From the NCBI GenBank assembly GCA_038205115.1, contig JBBRCE010000001.1:62001-126000 (forward strand): a stretch of DNA of 64,000 nucleotides. Reading direction: 5' to 3'. Shown one piece after another: positions 8,796 through 17,707 of this stretch. The DNA is from JBBRCE01 sp038205115. GTDB taxonomy: Bacteria; Planctomycetota; Planctomycetia; Pirellulales; JBBRCE01. Made by a program: the position numbers and the translations under genes. The stretch's first letter is position 1, and the number at the start of each line of letters is the position of its first letter. Under the pieces are notes generated by a model that was not told where the DNA came from, ran no database searches, and was given only the letters and a program-made list of their open reading frames with translations.

Positions 8796-10408
8796 GGCCG
8801 CGACTCCGGTTTGACTGGCGGCGCGGAATCAGGCTTGGCCGCGGCAGGCCGGAGGACTGGCGGCGCCGTTTTGATCGGAACTCCGCTGGCGGGTGTGCGG
8901 GCCATCTCAGGTTGCAGCAATTTGCCGGCGCCTGGTCCCGTGGGCGGTTCTCGAAACCGCACGTAGGGCGTGACCGAAGCGCCCACCAACAACGGCGTTT
9001 TGTCGGGATCGTAATCGAGAATTTCGATTTTAACCGGAATTCGCTGCACGACTTTGACGAAGTTGCCGGTCGCGTTTTCGGCCGGTAGCAGCGCCAAGGT
9101 CGAGCCGGTGCCCATGGTGAAGCCAGAAATGCGGCCCTTAAAAGCCTGATGGCTGCCATACATGTCCACCTCCAAATCCACAGGCAGGCCAATTCGCAAT
9201 TCCGAAAGCTGCGTCTCTTTGAAATTTGCGTCGACCCAAATATCCGCGATCGATCGCAGGGCCATCACGCTCTGACCGGCGATCAGGTTGTTGCCCGGAT
9301 TGACTTCGCGACGGGTGACAACGCCGTCGATCTCTGCGAGCACATCGCAATAGCTGAGATTCAACTCGGCCTGATCGAGTTCGCTTTGCGCTTCCAGCAA
9401 TTTCGCCTGCGCGAGTTTGATGGCCGGTGCGTCGTCGATGATCTTGGCATAGATTTTGTCGAGATTTCCGTCTGGATCGCGTTTGTAAAATTCTTCGATC
9501 AACTGCTTGGGTTTGATGTCGAACGAAGAGGGCAAAATTCCGAGCGGCGCGGCGTTCTGCAGCACTTCAGCCACGGCTTGCCGCACGGTCGAAAAGTTTT
9601 GGTCGATGTCCGCCGGCACGACCGTGGGATCTTCGTTTTCCTTGAGTTGCGGCAGCCCTAGGCTAGCGCGAATTTGCAACACTTGCTGCAGCGATTGCTT
9701 GGCTTGCGCGTCGGCCACCAGGTAGGTTTCTTTACGCCGGTCGATTTCTTCGGGGCTGATCACGCCGGCCGGTTTTTGATTTTGCAGGGCCAAGCCGCGC
9801 TGGTAATCGGCTTCGGCCCGCTGCAATTTTGCGCCGGAATTCTGATACGCGGCAAACGTGGCCCGCAAGCTGGCGACCTGGTTGTTGACATCTTCGATGG
9901 CGTGCTGCAATTTGAAACGACTGGCGCGGGTCTGGCCGATGGCGCCGCGCACCGAATCGGATGCGACAACCACATTGGCCTTGGCCACTTCGTACGACGC
10001 CCGCTTGGCATCCAAGGCAATCTGATATGGTTTTTTGTCGAGTTCGACCAGTTTGTCGCCTTTGCGGACGCGCTGATTGTCGTCAACCAGCACATCGATA
10101 ACCTGGCCAGAAATCCGTGGCGCGACAAACGTCACATGCCCATTGACGTAGGCGTCGTCGGTGGAGACGGTGTTCATCATGCGCCGCGCGGCCGGAATTC
10201 CGTAGTAGGCGGCCAGCGCCAACAGCAGCACGACCAAGCCAACCATAACCGCGCGCCGCGCGGGGTGACTGACGGAGGTTGTTGCCGCCGGATGGGCCGC
10301 GACAGCGCCGCCGGTTGGCGTCGACGCGAGCTGCCCGGCTGGCACTGGCGAATTTGCCGCCGGCTGCGTGGGTGGAGATTGATGATCGATTTGCCCTTGG
10401 CTTGCCAT
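8792..10408 (-). CDS. HlyD/EmrA-type membrane fusion protein
   Basis: About 538 residues: the periplasmic adaptor of an EmrAB-type efflux system, linking the DHA2 pump to an outer-membrane channel. The start is placed at the ATG at 10408 (MASQGQIDHQ) because a GAGG site sits nine bases upstream. A longer frame to 10585 has no support. A Pro/Ala-rich cytoplasmic tail (about 1-45) precedes one TM helix (AVMVGLVVLLLALAAYYGI). The canonical EmrA segment TDDAYVNGHVTFVAPRISG follows, then a lipoyl/barrel-sandwich hybrid, a long alpha-hairpin interrupted by about 60 extra residues (ENEDPTVVPADIDQNF onward), and the beta-barrel with SYCDVLAEIDGVVTRREVNPG. The C-terminus is Pro-rich. It is longer than typical EmrA (about 390 residues) because of both extensions. 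Confidence 0.85.
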   Translation of the reverse strand: MASQGQIDHQSPPTQPAANSPVPAGQLASTPTGGAVAAHPAATTSVSHPARRAVMVGLVVLLLALAAYYGIPAARRMMNTVSTDDAYVNGHVTFVAPRISGQVIDVLVDDNQRVRKGDKLVELDKKPYQIALDAKRASYEVAKANVVVASDSVRGAIGQTRASRFKLQHAIEDVNNQVASLRATFAAYQNSGAKLQRAEADYQRGLALQNQKPAGVISPEEIDRRKETYLVADAQAKQSLQQVLQIRASLGLPQLKENEDPTVVPADIDQNFSTVRQAVAEVLQNAAPLGILPSSFDIKPKQLIEEFYKRDPDGNLDKIYAKIIDDAPAIKLAQAKLLEAQSELDQAELNLSYCDVLAEIDGVVTRREVNPGNNLIAGQSVMALRSIADIWVDANFKETQLSELRIGLPVDLEVDMYGSHQAFKGRISGFTMGTGSTLALLPAENATGNFVKVVQRIPVKIEILDYDPDKTPLLVGASVTPYVRFREPPTGPGAGKLLQPEMARTPASGVPIKTAPPVLRPAAAKPDSAPPVKPESRP

Positions 10409-10598
10409 CCGAGAGAACCTCATCAGGTAACAGTTCGCCACGCGCGGCCGGCAGTGGGTCGGGCGGAACGCCTCGTCGGGTGCGTTTCCTGCTGGCAAGT
10501 ATAGCGAGCGCTGTTGCCGGGTAAAGCCATGCGCGAGTTCAGACCACTTTTCGGCCGACTCCGGGCCAAGTTGCCCGTCCGACACGTCGCTCGCGCAA

Positions 10599-12845
10599 CT
10601 AATGGCGGAACAGAAATTCCTTGGAATTTAAAATTCCCCAGGTGACGTCTTCCAGCGCTGCGCGACGATCGGCGGCATCGTCCAGATACTTGGCGAGCTT
10701 TTCGTATTCGACGCCGGTTGGCTCGCGGGCCAGCGCAACCGCGAAGAGTTCGCCCAGCGCTTCGCTATCGGAACGATCGCCGGCTGAAAGTCGGGCCAGG
10801 CGATTGTCGGGCGCGGTCAGCATGCGCTGCAACGTGGGACCGGAAATCAACTGAAACGCTTGTCCGAGCGCCGTCTCGTTGGAACGTTCGCATTCGCAGG
10901 TCAGCAATCGTGGCGGCTTGCCGAAGAATGTCAGCAGGCGATCTTCATCCGTCGGCGGCGCTTCGCGCGCCCGAAGCGCCAACACGCCGGGCAGTTGACC
11001 GGCCCGCAGTCCGGCCGGATAGCCGGCAAAATGACTGGGCAAATCGAGTGTCTGGTGAACGGCATCGAGCAACTGCTCGGCCGAGAGCCGCCGCAAAATG
11101 CAATGCGAGTAGTTGATTTCGTCGTCGGCATTGGTGGCGTCGGTTTGGTAGCCTGCCTGGTAAGTGCGCGAATTCATGATCGTGCGAACCAGGTAACGCA
11201 GATCGTAATGATGCGAAACGAAGTCGTCTGTCAGTTTGTCCAGCAGCGCGGGGTGCGAGGGTGGGTTGGTGCCGCGAAAATCATCGATCGGATCGACAAT
11301 GCCCCGGCCCATCAAATGGAACCAGATCCGATTGGTTTGGGCTTGCGCGAACAGGCGGTTGCTGGGCGAGGTGAGCCAGGCGGCCAGCGTTTCCAAGCGA
11401 TCGGCGTTGGCCGCCAGGGCCGGTTGCTGGGGATCGAGCAATCGCGGTGGGCGCGGGTGATTGGTGCGCGGGTCGTTGATTTCGGTTGCTGCGGCGTCGA
11501 TGACGATTTGCTCGCCCTCGAATTGATGTTTGTCGTTGTCGTCGGGACGACGATTTTCGACGATCTTGTAATCGACGCGGCTGAACACCGAGGCCCAGCC
11601 GTAGTAGTCGGCCTGGGTCCAGTGATCGAACGGATGATTGTGGCATTTGGCGCACTGCAACCGTACGCCCAAGAAAACTTGCGCCGTGGCTTCTGCCCGC
11701 GAAATCGCGTCGCGGTTGGCGCGATAGTAGTTGGCGGGCGGATTCTTGTAAGTGCTGCCGCGCGCGGCAACCAGCTCGCGGGCCAGTTGATCGAGCGGCT
11801 TGTTGGCGGCAAAGCTTTCCCGCAGCCAGTTGTGAAAACCGCGGACGCCTTTGAAGTCGAGCACTTTTTCTTCATTACGCAGCAAGTCAGACCATTTGAG
11901 CGCCCAATGGTCGGCAAACTCCGGGCGTACAAGCAGCGCATCGATCAGTTTGATGCGTTTGTCGGGGGCTGCGTCGGCGATGAACGCCTTGGCCTCACTG
12001 GCGGTTGGCAAGATGCCCAGCGAGTCGAGAAATGCGCGGCGTAGGAATACGCTGTCGTCGCAGAGCGGCGCGGGATTGATCCGCAGCGATTTGAGTTTGG
12101 CCAACACCTGTCGGTCGATCTCGTTGGCGGCGGGCAAATCGCGCCAGACGAAGTTTGTGCGTTGCGGAACATACGCCAGTCGTACCGCCCGTTGCTGGTC
12201 GAGATACCGAACCAGCACGGTCGCCTCGCCGGGCTTAGCGAAACTGGCTGAAGCGCTACTGGAGACTGTGATGTTCGGCTGCGAAACTTCGTACACCGCC
12301 AGTTGCGTGACGTCGCGCGTCGAGCCGTCGGCGAAGTGCGCAATGGCCTTGAGTTGCACGTCGCGTTGCGGCTCGTACAAAACTTGTTCGCCGGGCGTGG
12401 CATCCAGGCTCGTGAGCGGCGGCAAATCGTGGGCGGAGTCGAGTGCGCCGTCGGCAATCCAGCGGCGGAGGATTTCGTACTCCGGCGCACCGATTTTGAA
12501 GCGCCGCCCGCCTTCGTGCCCAACTTGCATGCTGGGTTTCAGGAGCAGCAGGCTGGCCGCCGGTTCGAGCAAGTTGATTCGGCGGCCGGCTTGATCGTGG
12601 GTGATTGCCGCCAGGTCGAGTTCGGGATCTTGCCCACGCAACGAGAGCTTAAAGCCGCCTTTGCCGTTTTGATTTCCGTGACAGGTGCCTTGATTGCAAC
12701 CGGAACGCGATAGCACGGCCATGACATCGCGGCGGAACGAAGGTTCGGCAGCCTGCGCGCGCGGGGTCAGCAGATTGCCCACCGTAAATGCGGCAACGGC
12801 GGCGGCGATCAGTCGTGCGAGCAAACGATGGCGTTGGCGGGGCAT
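10599..12845 (-). CDS. DUF1549/DUF1553 domain protein with cytochrome c-like haem motifs
   Basis: About 748 residues, exported. Members of this planctomycete-rich family combine cytochrome-like haem motifs with DUF1549 and DUF1553; their biochemical role is not established. The start is set at the ATG at 12845, which gives a signal peptide (LIAAAVAAFTVGNL, cleavage near AQA). C50-x4-C55-H56 (CNQGTCHGNQ) followed by GGFKLSLRGQDPELD is the N-terminal signature of this subfamily. A bacterial Ig-like segment (FADGSTRDVTQLAVY) follows near 175-240. DUF1549 covers about 260-460 and includes LQCAKCHNHPFDHWTQ, a classical CxxCH. DUF1553 makes up the C-terminal third (SNRLFAQAQTNRIWFHLMGRG). The first motif has four rather than two residues between its Cys pair. 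It stands alone, 190 bases downstream of the EmrA start. Confidence 0.8.
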   Translation of the reverse strand: MPRQRHRLLARLIAAAVAAFTVGNLLTPRAQAAEPSFRRDVMAVLSRSGCNQGTCHGNQNGKGGFKLSLRGQDPELDLAAITHDQAGRRINLLEPAASLLLLKPSMQVGHEGGRRFKIGAPEYEILRRWIADGALDSAHDLPPLTSLDATPGEQVLYEPQRDVQLKAIAHFADGSTRDVTQLAVYEVSQPNITVSSSASASFAKPGEATVLVRYLDQQRAVRLAYVPQRTNFVWRDLPAANEIDRQVLAKLKSLRINPAPLCDDSVFLRRAFLDSLGILPTASEAKAFIADAAPDKRIKLIDALLVRPEFADHWALKWSDLLRNEEKVLDFKGVRGFHNWLRESFAANKPLDQLARELVAARGSTYKNPPANYYRANRDAISRAEATAQVFLGVRLQCAKCHNHPFDHWTQADYYGWASVFSRVDYKIVENRRPDDNDKHQFEGEQIVIDAAATEINDPRTNHPRPPRLLDPQQPALAANADRLETLAAWLTSPSNRLFAQAQTNRIWFHLMGRGIVDPIDDFRGTNPPSHPALLDKLTDDFVSHHYDLRYLVRTIMNSRTYQAGYQTDATNADDEINYSHCILRRLSAEQLLDAVHQTLDLPSHFAGYPAGLRAGQLPGVLALRAREAPPTDEDRLLTFFGKPPRLLTCECERSNETALGQAFQLISGPTLQRMLTAPDNRLARLSAGDRSDSEALGELFAVALAREPTGVEYEKLAKYLDDAADRRAALEDVTWGILNSKEFLFRH

Positions 12846-13253
12846 GGCAGGCGGCGCGAACCTTATGCGGCACGGAGGGCGGGAAGCGCGTGATCCACAA
12901 GAGCAAGCTGCTTGATAACGAGTGTAACGCGCGGCGCAAATAAAAGCACGTTTCGTAGCAAAATGGGCAGGCACGTTGGAGTTTCATCAATCTGTCTGAA
13001 AAAGCATTCGTAGATCCTGCCTCACCTGGAATGCCAAATAAGCATCGCAGTGCCCCCTAAACCTATGCGGCAACTAAACTTGCCTTGCTGCATTCACCAG
13101 CGGTGGCTAGAATTCGCAGCAGTGGGATGCCGGTAAGGGATTGCGGCTAAGCGGGCAACGGCAGAAACGCCTTGTCTCGACTGCAGTTCTCACGGCATCG
13201 GTTGCGATTTCGTCGGACTGATCAGACCGGACCATAACGGCCGGGCACGTGCC

Positions 13254-13889
13254 ATGAGCAGATTCTCACAGGCCTGTTGTCTCTGGCCAGGCTTACACCA
13301 ATTGTGGGGCGGCGGTTGGTCGGGCTTGGCGCTGGCGATTGGATTTTCGTTGGCGCTGAATCTGACTCTGATCACCAGCCTGGTCTGGACAGAAATGTCG
13401 ACCCTGCCGCTGCGAATCGCCGTTTGGGCAACTCTGGGCCTGATCTGGGCTGGCGCGGCGGTCTTTTCCTGGCGTCGAATGCCGCGATTGCCCTCCGCCA
13501 AGCTGCTGGAAGCCAACGAGGGCTTGTTTAACTCCGCCCAAAGCGAATACTTAAAGGGCAACTGGTTTGCCGCCGAGACGGCGCTGAACCAAATCCTGTC
13601 CCATAATGCAGCAGACGGCGATGCGCAGATCATGCTTGCCGGCCTACTGCGACGTACAGGGCGGCTATCCGATGCGGCCGCGCAACTGCTAAAACTGGAA
13701 CAATCGGCCGCCCACACCAAGTGGTGGCCAGAAATCATTCGCGAACGTCAATGGTTGAAACAGCGTGAAGCCCGACAAGCGGAACAGGCGGCCGAAGCGG
13801 TCATCGCCGCTGATTCGGAACAAGACTTGGCAATCGACCACGCGGAAGGGCTGGACTCCGCCGATTGCGAAATCGCTCGTGCGGCTTGA
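13254..13889 (+). CDS. two-TM protein with TPR-like soluble domain
   Basis: 211 residues, function unknown. Two adjacent membrane helices (about 23-45 and 53-71: SGLALAIGFSLALNLTLITSLVW and LRIAVWATLGLIWAGAAVFSW) are followed by a cytoplasmic helical region. Residues 85-150 show TPR-type spacing (LLEANEGLFNSAQSEYLKGNWFAAE, then AQIMLAGLLRRTGRLSDAAAQLL). The C-terminal 60 residues are charged and rich in Glu/Ala. The ATG at 13254 is the first in frame after a 280-base gap. It lies 234 bases upstream of clpC in the same orientation, which may be meaningful but is not proof of a shared role. Confidence 0.6.
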   Translation: MSRFSQACCLWPGLHQLWGGGWSGLALAIGFSLALNLTLITSLVWTEMSTLPLRIAVWATLGLIWAGAAVFSWRRMPRLPSAKLLEANEGLFNSAQSEYLKGNWFAAETALNQILSHNAADGDAQIMLAGLLRRTGRLSDAAAQLLKLEQSAAHTKWWPEIIRERQWLKQREARQAEQAAEAVIAADSEQDLAIDHAEGLDSADCEIARAA

Positions 13890-14123
13890 CATGAAACGTG
13901 TTTGAGCGGGATCGGAAGTTGGAGGTCGCGGGCCGAGGCGATAAACGGTCTACCATTTGCCCTGGAATGTCAAGTTGCCGATTTCGGCCAAATTGGCAGT
14001 GAATCAAAAACAGATATCGGATCACGGACGACGCACTAATTTCATTTGAGCAGGTGGACGCAGACGCGGACTTCCCTTGCGGGGAAATTTCGAATCCGGC
14101 CGCCATTTACGGAGCAGCTTGAA

Positions 14124-16688
14124 ATGTACGAACGCTTTACCGACCGGGCACGCAAGGTCATGCAGTTGGCCAATCAAGAGGCCCAACGGTTCAATCACGA
14201 ATATATCGGCACCGAGCATGTGCTACTCGGTTTGATTAAAGAGGGCAGCGGCGTGGCTGCCAACGTGCTGAAAAACTTGGAAGTCGACCTCCGCAAAATT
14301 CGCTTGGAAGTCGAAAAGCTCGTCCAGAGCGGGCCAGACATGGTCACGATGGGCAAACTTCCACAAACGCCACGGGCTAAGAAAGTCATCGAATATTCGA
14401 TGGAGGAAGCCCGCAACCTCAACCACAACTATGTGGGCACCGAGCATATCTTGCTGGGCTTGCTCCGCGAGCAAGAAGGCGTGGCCGCGCAAGTTCTGAT
14501 GAACCTCGGGCTCAAGCTGGAAGATGTCCGCGAAGAAGTGCTCAGCCTGTTGGGACACGGCATGGAAGGCGGCGAGAGCGGCGGCGAGCGGGGCGGTGTC
14601 GAACGCGGCGGCAGTCAGCCAGAAACTGGCGGCACCGCTAAGTCCGGCAAATCCAAAACTCCGGCCCTGGACAGCTTTGGCCGCGATCTTACGGAACTGG
14701 CTCGTCAAAACAAGCTCGACCCGGTGATCGGTCGCGAAAAAGAAATCGAACGCGCCATTCAAATTCTTTGCCGCCGCACCAAGAACAACCCAGTTTTGTT
14801 GGGCGAGGCGGGCGTAGGCAAAACGGCCATTGTCGAAGGCTTTGCCCAACGTGTGATTGACGGCAACGTGCCCGAACTGCTGGCCGATCGTCGCATTGTG
14901 GTCTTGGACCTGGCGATGATGGTTGCCGGCACCAAGTATCGCGGCCAGTTCGAAGAACGCATCAAGGCCGTGATGAACGAAGTTCGCCGCGCCAAGAACA
15001 CCATCCTGTTCATCGACGAATTGCACACCCTGGTGGGCGCGGGCGGCGCCGAGGGTGCCATCGACGCTAGCAACGTGCTCAAGCCGGCCTTGGCACGTGG
15101 CGAAATCCAGTGCATCGGCGCCACCACGCTGGACGAGTACCGCAAGTACATCGAAAAAGACAGCGCCCTGGCACGCCGGTTTCAAGAGGTGATCATCGAG
15201 CCCGCCAGCAAGGCGGAAGCAGTCGAGATTCTCAGGGGACTGCGCGATCGCTACGAACAACATCATCGCGTGCAAATCACCGATGGGGCGCTTGAGGCGG
15301 CCGTGGATCTCTCCAGCCGTTACATCACCAATCGCTGCTTGCCGGATAAGGCCATTGACGTCATTGACGAAGCCGGCGCCCGCGTGCGGCTCAAAGCCAT
15401 GACCAAGCCGCCGGATCTCAAAGAGATCGACGAAGAAGTCGAAAAGCTCAACAAAGAAAAAGAGGAAGCGGTCGCCAACCAGGATTTCGAAAAAGCCGCA
15501 AACTTGCGCGATCAGGCCGATAAGCTCAAAAAGAAAAAGCAAAACATCACCCGCGACTGGCGCGATAAATCGCGCGAGGCCGACGGCGTGGTTGACGAAG
15601 AAGTGATTGCCGAAGTGGTCAGCAAAACCACCGGCATTCCGCTAACCCGCATGACCACCGAAGACACCAAGCGACTAATGGAGATGGAAGGCGAATTGCA
15701 TCGCCGCGTGGTCAGCCAGTACGAAGCCGTCAAAAGCATCTCCAAGGCGGTGCGCCGCAGTCGCAGCGGTCTTAAGAATCCCAAGCGGCCGACCGGTTGC
15801 TTCATTTTTGCCGGTCCGACGGGCGTGGGCAAAACGCTGTTGGCCAAGGCCTTGGCCGAGTTCATGTTCGGCGAGGAAGACGCGCTCATTCAGATCGATA
15901 TGAGCGAGTATATGGAAAAGCACAACGTCAGCCGCTTGATCGGTGCCCCGCCAGGTTACGTGGGCTTCGAAGAGGGCGGTCAGTTGACCGAGAAAATCCG
16001 CCGCCGTCCGTATGCCGTGGTGCTGCTCGACGAAATCGAAAAAGCGCACCCCGACGTGTTCAACATGTTGTTGCAAGTGATGGAAGAAGGCCGCCTGACC
16101 GACAGCTTCGGCCGCAACGTCGACTTCCGCAACACGATCATCATCATGACCACCAACGCCGGCGCCGACGCCATCAAGAACGAGTCGAGCTTCGGTTTCC
16201 AGGCGCCCGAGAATGACGCCTCGTACGACAACATGAAGCAGCGCGTCAACGAGCGGATCGAAAAAGTCTTCCGTCCCGAGTTCCTCAACCGCGTGGACGA
16301 CGTGATCGTGTTCCGTCACCTGACGGTCGAAGATCTCAAGGGCGTGATCGATATCGAACTCTCCAAGGTGCGTGAGCGCCTGGAAGAGCGCGGCTTGAAG
16401 CTGTCGCTAACCGACGAAGCCAAAAAGTTCATCATCAAGAAGGGCTCGAACCTGGACTTTGGCGCGCGGCCCTTACGCCGGGCGATCGAAAACTTCGTGG
16501 AAGACCCGCTTTCGGAAGAATTGCTCAAGGGCGAGTTCGAAGGCAAGAACTCCATTGTGGTGGACGTCAAAGAAGTCGCCGGCAAGCGACAACTGTACTT
16601 CGACACCTCTGGCGAAGAGCGTCCCGCCGTGGCTGCCGTGGCCGCGGGCGGCGATGACGAAGGCGAAAGCGACAAAGACAAAGAATAA
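14124..16688 (+). CDS. clpC: ATP-dependent Clp protease ATP-binding subunit ClpC
   Basis: About 854 residues: a Hsp100/AAA+ unfoldase that feeds proteins to ClpP. The start is the ATG at 14124 (MYERFTDRARKVMQLA), preceded by GGAG at 14111; the longer frame from 14046 is not supported. Two Clp N-repeats occupy about 1-150. AAA-1 has Walker A GEAGVGKTAIVEG (about 230), arginine-finger region and LFIDELHTLVGAG. The middle domain carries a UVR motif (EEAVANQDFEKAANLRDQ), which marks ClpC rather than ClpB. AAA-2 has GPTGVGKTLLAKALAEF and VVLLDEIEKAHPDVFN. The C-terminus is acidic. Length is normal. No CIRCE element is visible upstream. A terminator follows directly, so it is probably monocistronic. 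Confidence 0.97.
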   Translation: MYERFTDRARKVMQLANQEAQRFNHEYIGTEHVLLGLIKEGSGVAANVLKNLEVDLRKIRLEVEKLVQSGPDMVTMGKLPQTPRAKKVIEYSMEEARNLNHNYVGTEHILLGLLREQEGVAAQVLMNLGLKLEDVREEVLSLLGHGMEGGESGGERGGVERGGSQPETGGTAKSGKSKTPALDSFGRDLTELARQNKLDPVIGREKEIERAIQILCRRTKNNPVLLGEAGVGKTAIVEGFAQRVIDGNVPELLADRRIVVLDLAMMVAGTKYRGQFEERIKAVMNEVRRAKNTILFIDELHTLVGAGGAEGAIDASNVLKPALARGEIQCIGATTLDEYRKYIEKDSALARRFQEVIIEPASKAEAVEILRGLRDRYEQHHRVQITDGALEAAVDLSSRYITNRCLPDKAIDVIDEAGARVRLKAMTKPPDLKEIDEEVEKLNKEKEEAVANQDFEKAANLRDQADKLKKKKQNITRDWRDKSREADGVVDEEVIAEVVSKTTGIPLTRMTTEDTKRLMEMEGELHRRVVSQYEAVKSISKAVRRSRSGLKNPKRPTGCFIFAGPTGVGKTLLAKALAEFMFGEEDALIQIDMSEYMEKHNVSRLIGAPPGYVGFEEGGQLTEKIRRRPYAVVLLDEIEKAHPDVFNMLLQVMEEGRLTDSFGRNVDFRNTIIIMTTNAGADAIKNESSFGFQAPENDASYDNMKQRVNERIEKVFRPEFLNRVDDVIVFRHLTVEDLKGVIDIELSKVRERLEERGLKLSLTDEAKKFIIKKGSNLDFGARPLRRAIENFVEDPLSEELLKGEFEGKNSIVVDVKEVAGKRQLYFDTSGEERPAVAAVAAGGDDEGESDKDKE

Positions 16689-16736
16689 TGCCGCAGGGCG
16701 ATTCGAACTCGCCTAACGAGACCGACACCGATTCGA

Positions 16737-16773
16737 AAGCCGCCGCGCTCGCCGGAGTGCGGCGGCTTTTTTT
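16737..16773 (+). terminator. intrinsic terminator after clpC
   Basis: A perfect 10-bp GC-rich stem (16737-16746 with 16759-16768), a 12-base loop and a run of seven T (16767-16773), 49 bases after the clpC stop. Confidence 0.9.
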
Positions 16774-16908
16774 GTTGCACAAAGTCAAATTTCGCAAATC
16801 GCGATCTGCCTCCCGCCGAAACGTCTGGCCACTTGCGGCGAATCGCCCCGGCCGGCAAAATGAGCGGACATCCAGTTCACTTTACGGTCCATCTTGCTCG
16901 GAATCATC

Positions 16909-17271
16909 ATGCCACGGTTAACGGTTGAAGGCGCAGCGCCGGTTGAAGTGCCCGCAGGAAAACGCTTAGTGCTCGCGCTGACGGACGAGGCCGGCATCGA
17001 TCAATTGCATGCCTGCGGTGGCAACGCCCGTTGCACGACATGCCGGGTGGAGTTTATTTCCGGCGAACCGACCGAGATGACCGAAGCCGAGAAAAACGTG
17101 TTGGCAGCCAAGGGGTTGAGCGGCGCTGGCCTGCGACTGAGTTGCCAAATTCCCTGCGACCACGACATGCAGGTGCGGGCGCCGATGCGGTTTGCCGGCA
17201 GCGGCCGTGTGGATTCCGGCAAGCGGCCCGCCGACGACATCCAGCCAACGCCGGTCTGGACGACCAAGTAG
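16909..17271 (+). CDS. 2Fe-2S ferredoxin
   Basis: A 120-residue plant/adrenodoxin-type 2Fe-2S ferredoxin, a small soluble electron carrier. The cluster ligands are C36, C42, C45 (ACGGNARCTTCRV, spacing C-x5-C-x2-C) and C79 (LRLSCQ), the normal four-Cys pattern. The preceding beta-grasp strand carries the acidic DEAGIDQLHACGG loop. The start is set at the ATG at 16909 (MPRLTVEGAAP); 16894 would add five residues without benefit. About 35 extra C-terminal residues follow the fold. It stands alone after the clpC terminator, and its redox partner is not visible here. Confidence 0.9.
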   Translation: MPRLTVEGAAPVEVPAGKRLVLALTDEAGIDQLHACGGNARCTTCRVEFISGEPTEMTEAEKNVLAAKGLSGAGLRLSCQIPCDHDMQVRAPMRFAGSGRVDSGKRPADDIQPTPVWTTK

Positions 17272-17707
17272 CTTGCGAGGCGACATGCGCCGCTTAAATT
17301 GTCGCCGGCGGCCTGATTGCGCGGTCGATGGGACGCGCCTTTGACCCGGATTTGGCCGCGCTGTTATATTTTCAGCGATTGAAGATTGCGTTTAAGGCGT
17401 GTTAAGCTAGCGATACTTCATTTTGTCCGGCCGGTCTTGGCAGGCAGCGAATCGCCTGGGCGACGCGGCTAACGCCATTGACCGCTTAACCTTAAATCCG
17501 AAGATGGAATTTAACGCCGAGGGCCTGGCGAATTGTCCGGGGCGTTAAACTACACGTTCTTTAACGGTTGCAACAACCTTCGCGCTGGCGGCAACCCTGG
17601 GGCCGCACAAGCGGCGAAATGAATACTTGGCAGGTGACGCTCACCCTGCGCTGTCGTTCGCACGCCGAGCGATGGTCGCTTACTTTGCTGGACGGGAGTT
17701 TTTCCGC
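17272..17707. promoter_or_regulatory. long leader of the FAAL gene with TTAA-type inverted repeat
   Basis: A 436-base gap. TTTAACGCC at 17510-17518 is mirrored by GGCGTTAAA at 17541-17549 across 22 bases. Related GC/TTAA elements recur at 17389-17406, 17467-17475, 17484-17495 and 17560-17568. The cluster suggests an operator region for the three-domain gene downstream. An AT-rich TTATATTTTCAG near 17362 could be part of a promoter. Confidence 0.35.

Noticed and set aside
13890..14123. Possible CIRCE/CtsR-type heat-shock operator before clpC
   Set aside because: Only a short GCCGA/TCGGC palindrome is present; no CIRCE or CtsR-like sequence.
14223..15542. 439-codon antisense frame within clpC
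   Set aside because: A GC-rich mirror of the clpC codons; similar long antisense frames lie opposite several genes (for example 19799-21193, 38654-39961).
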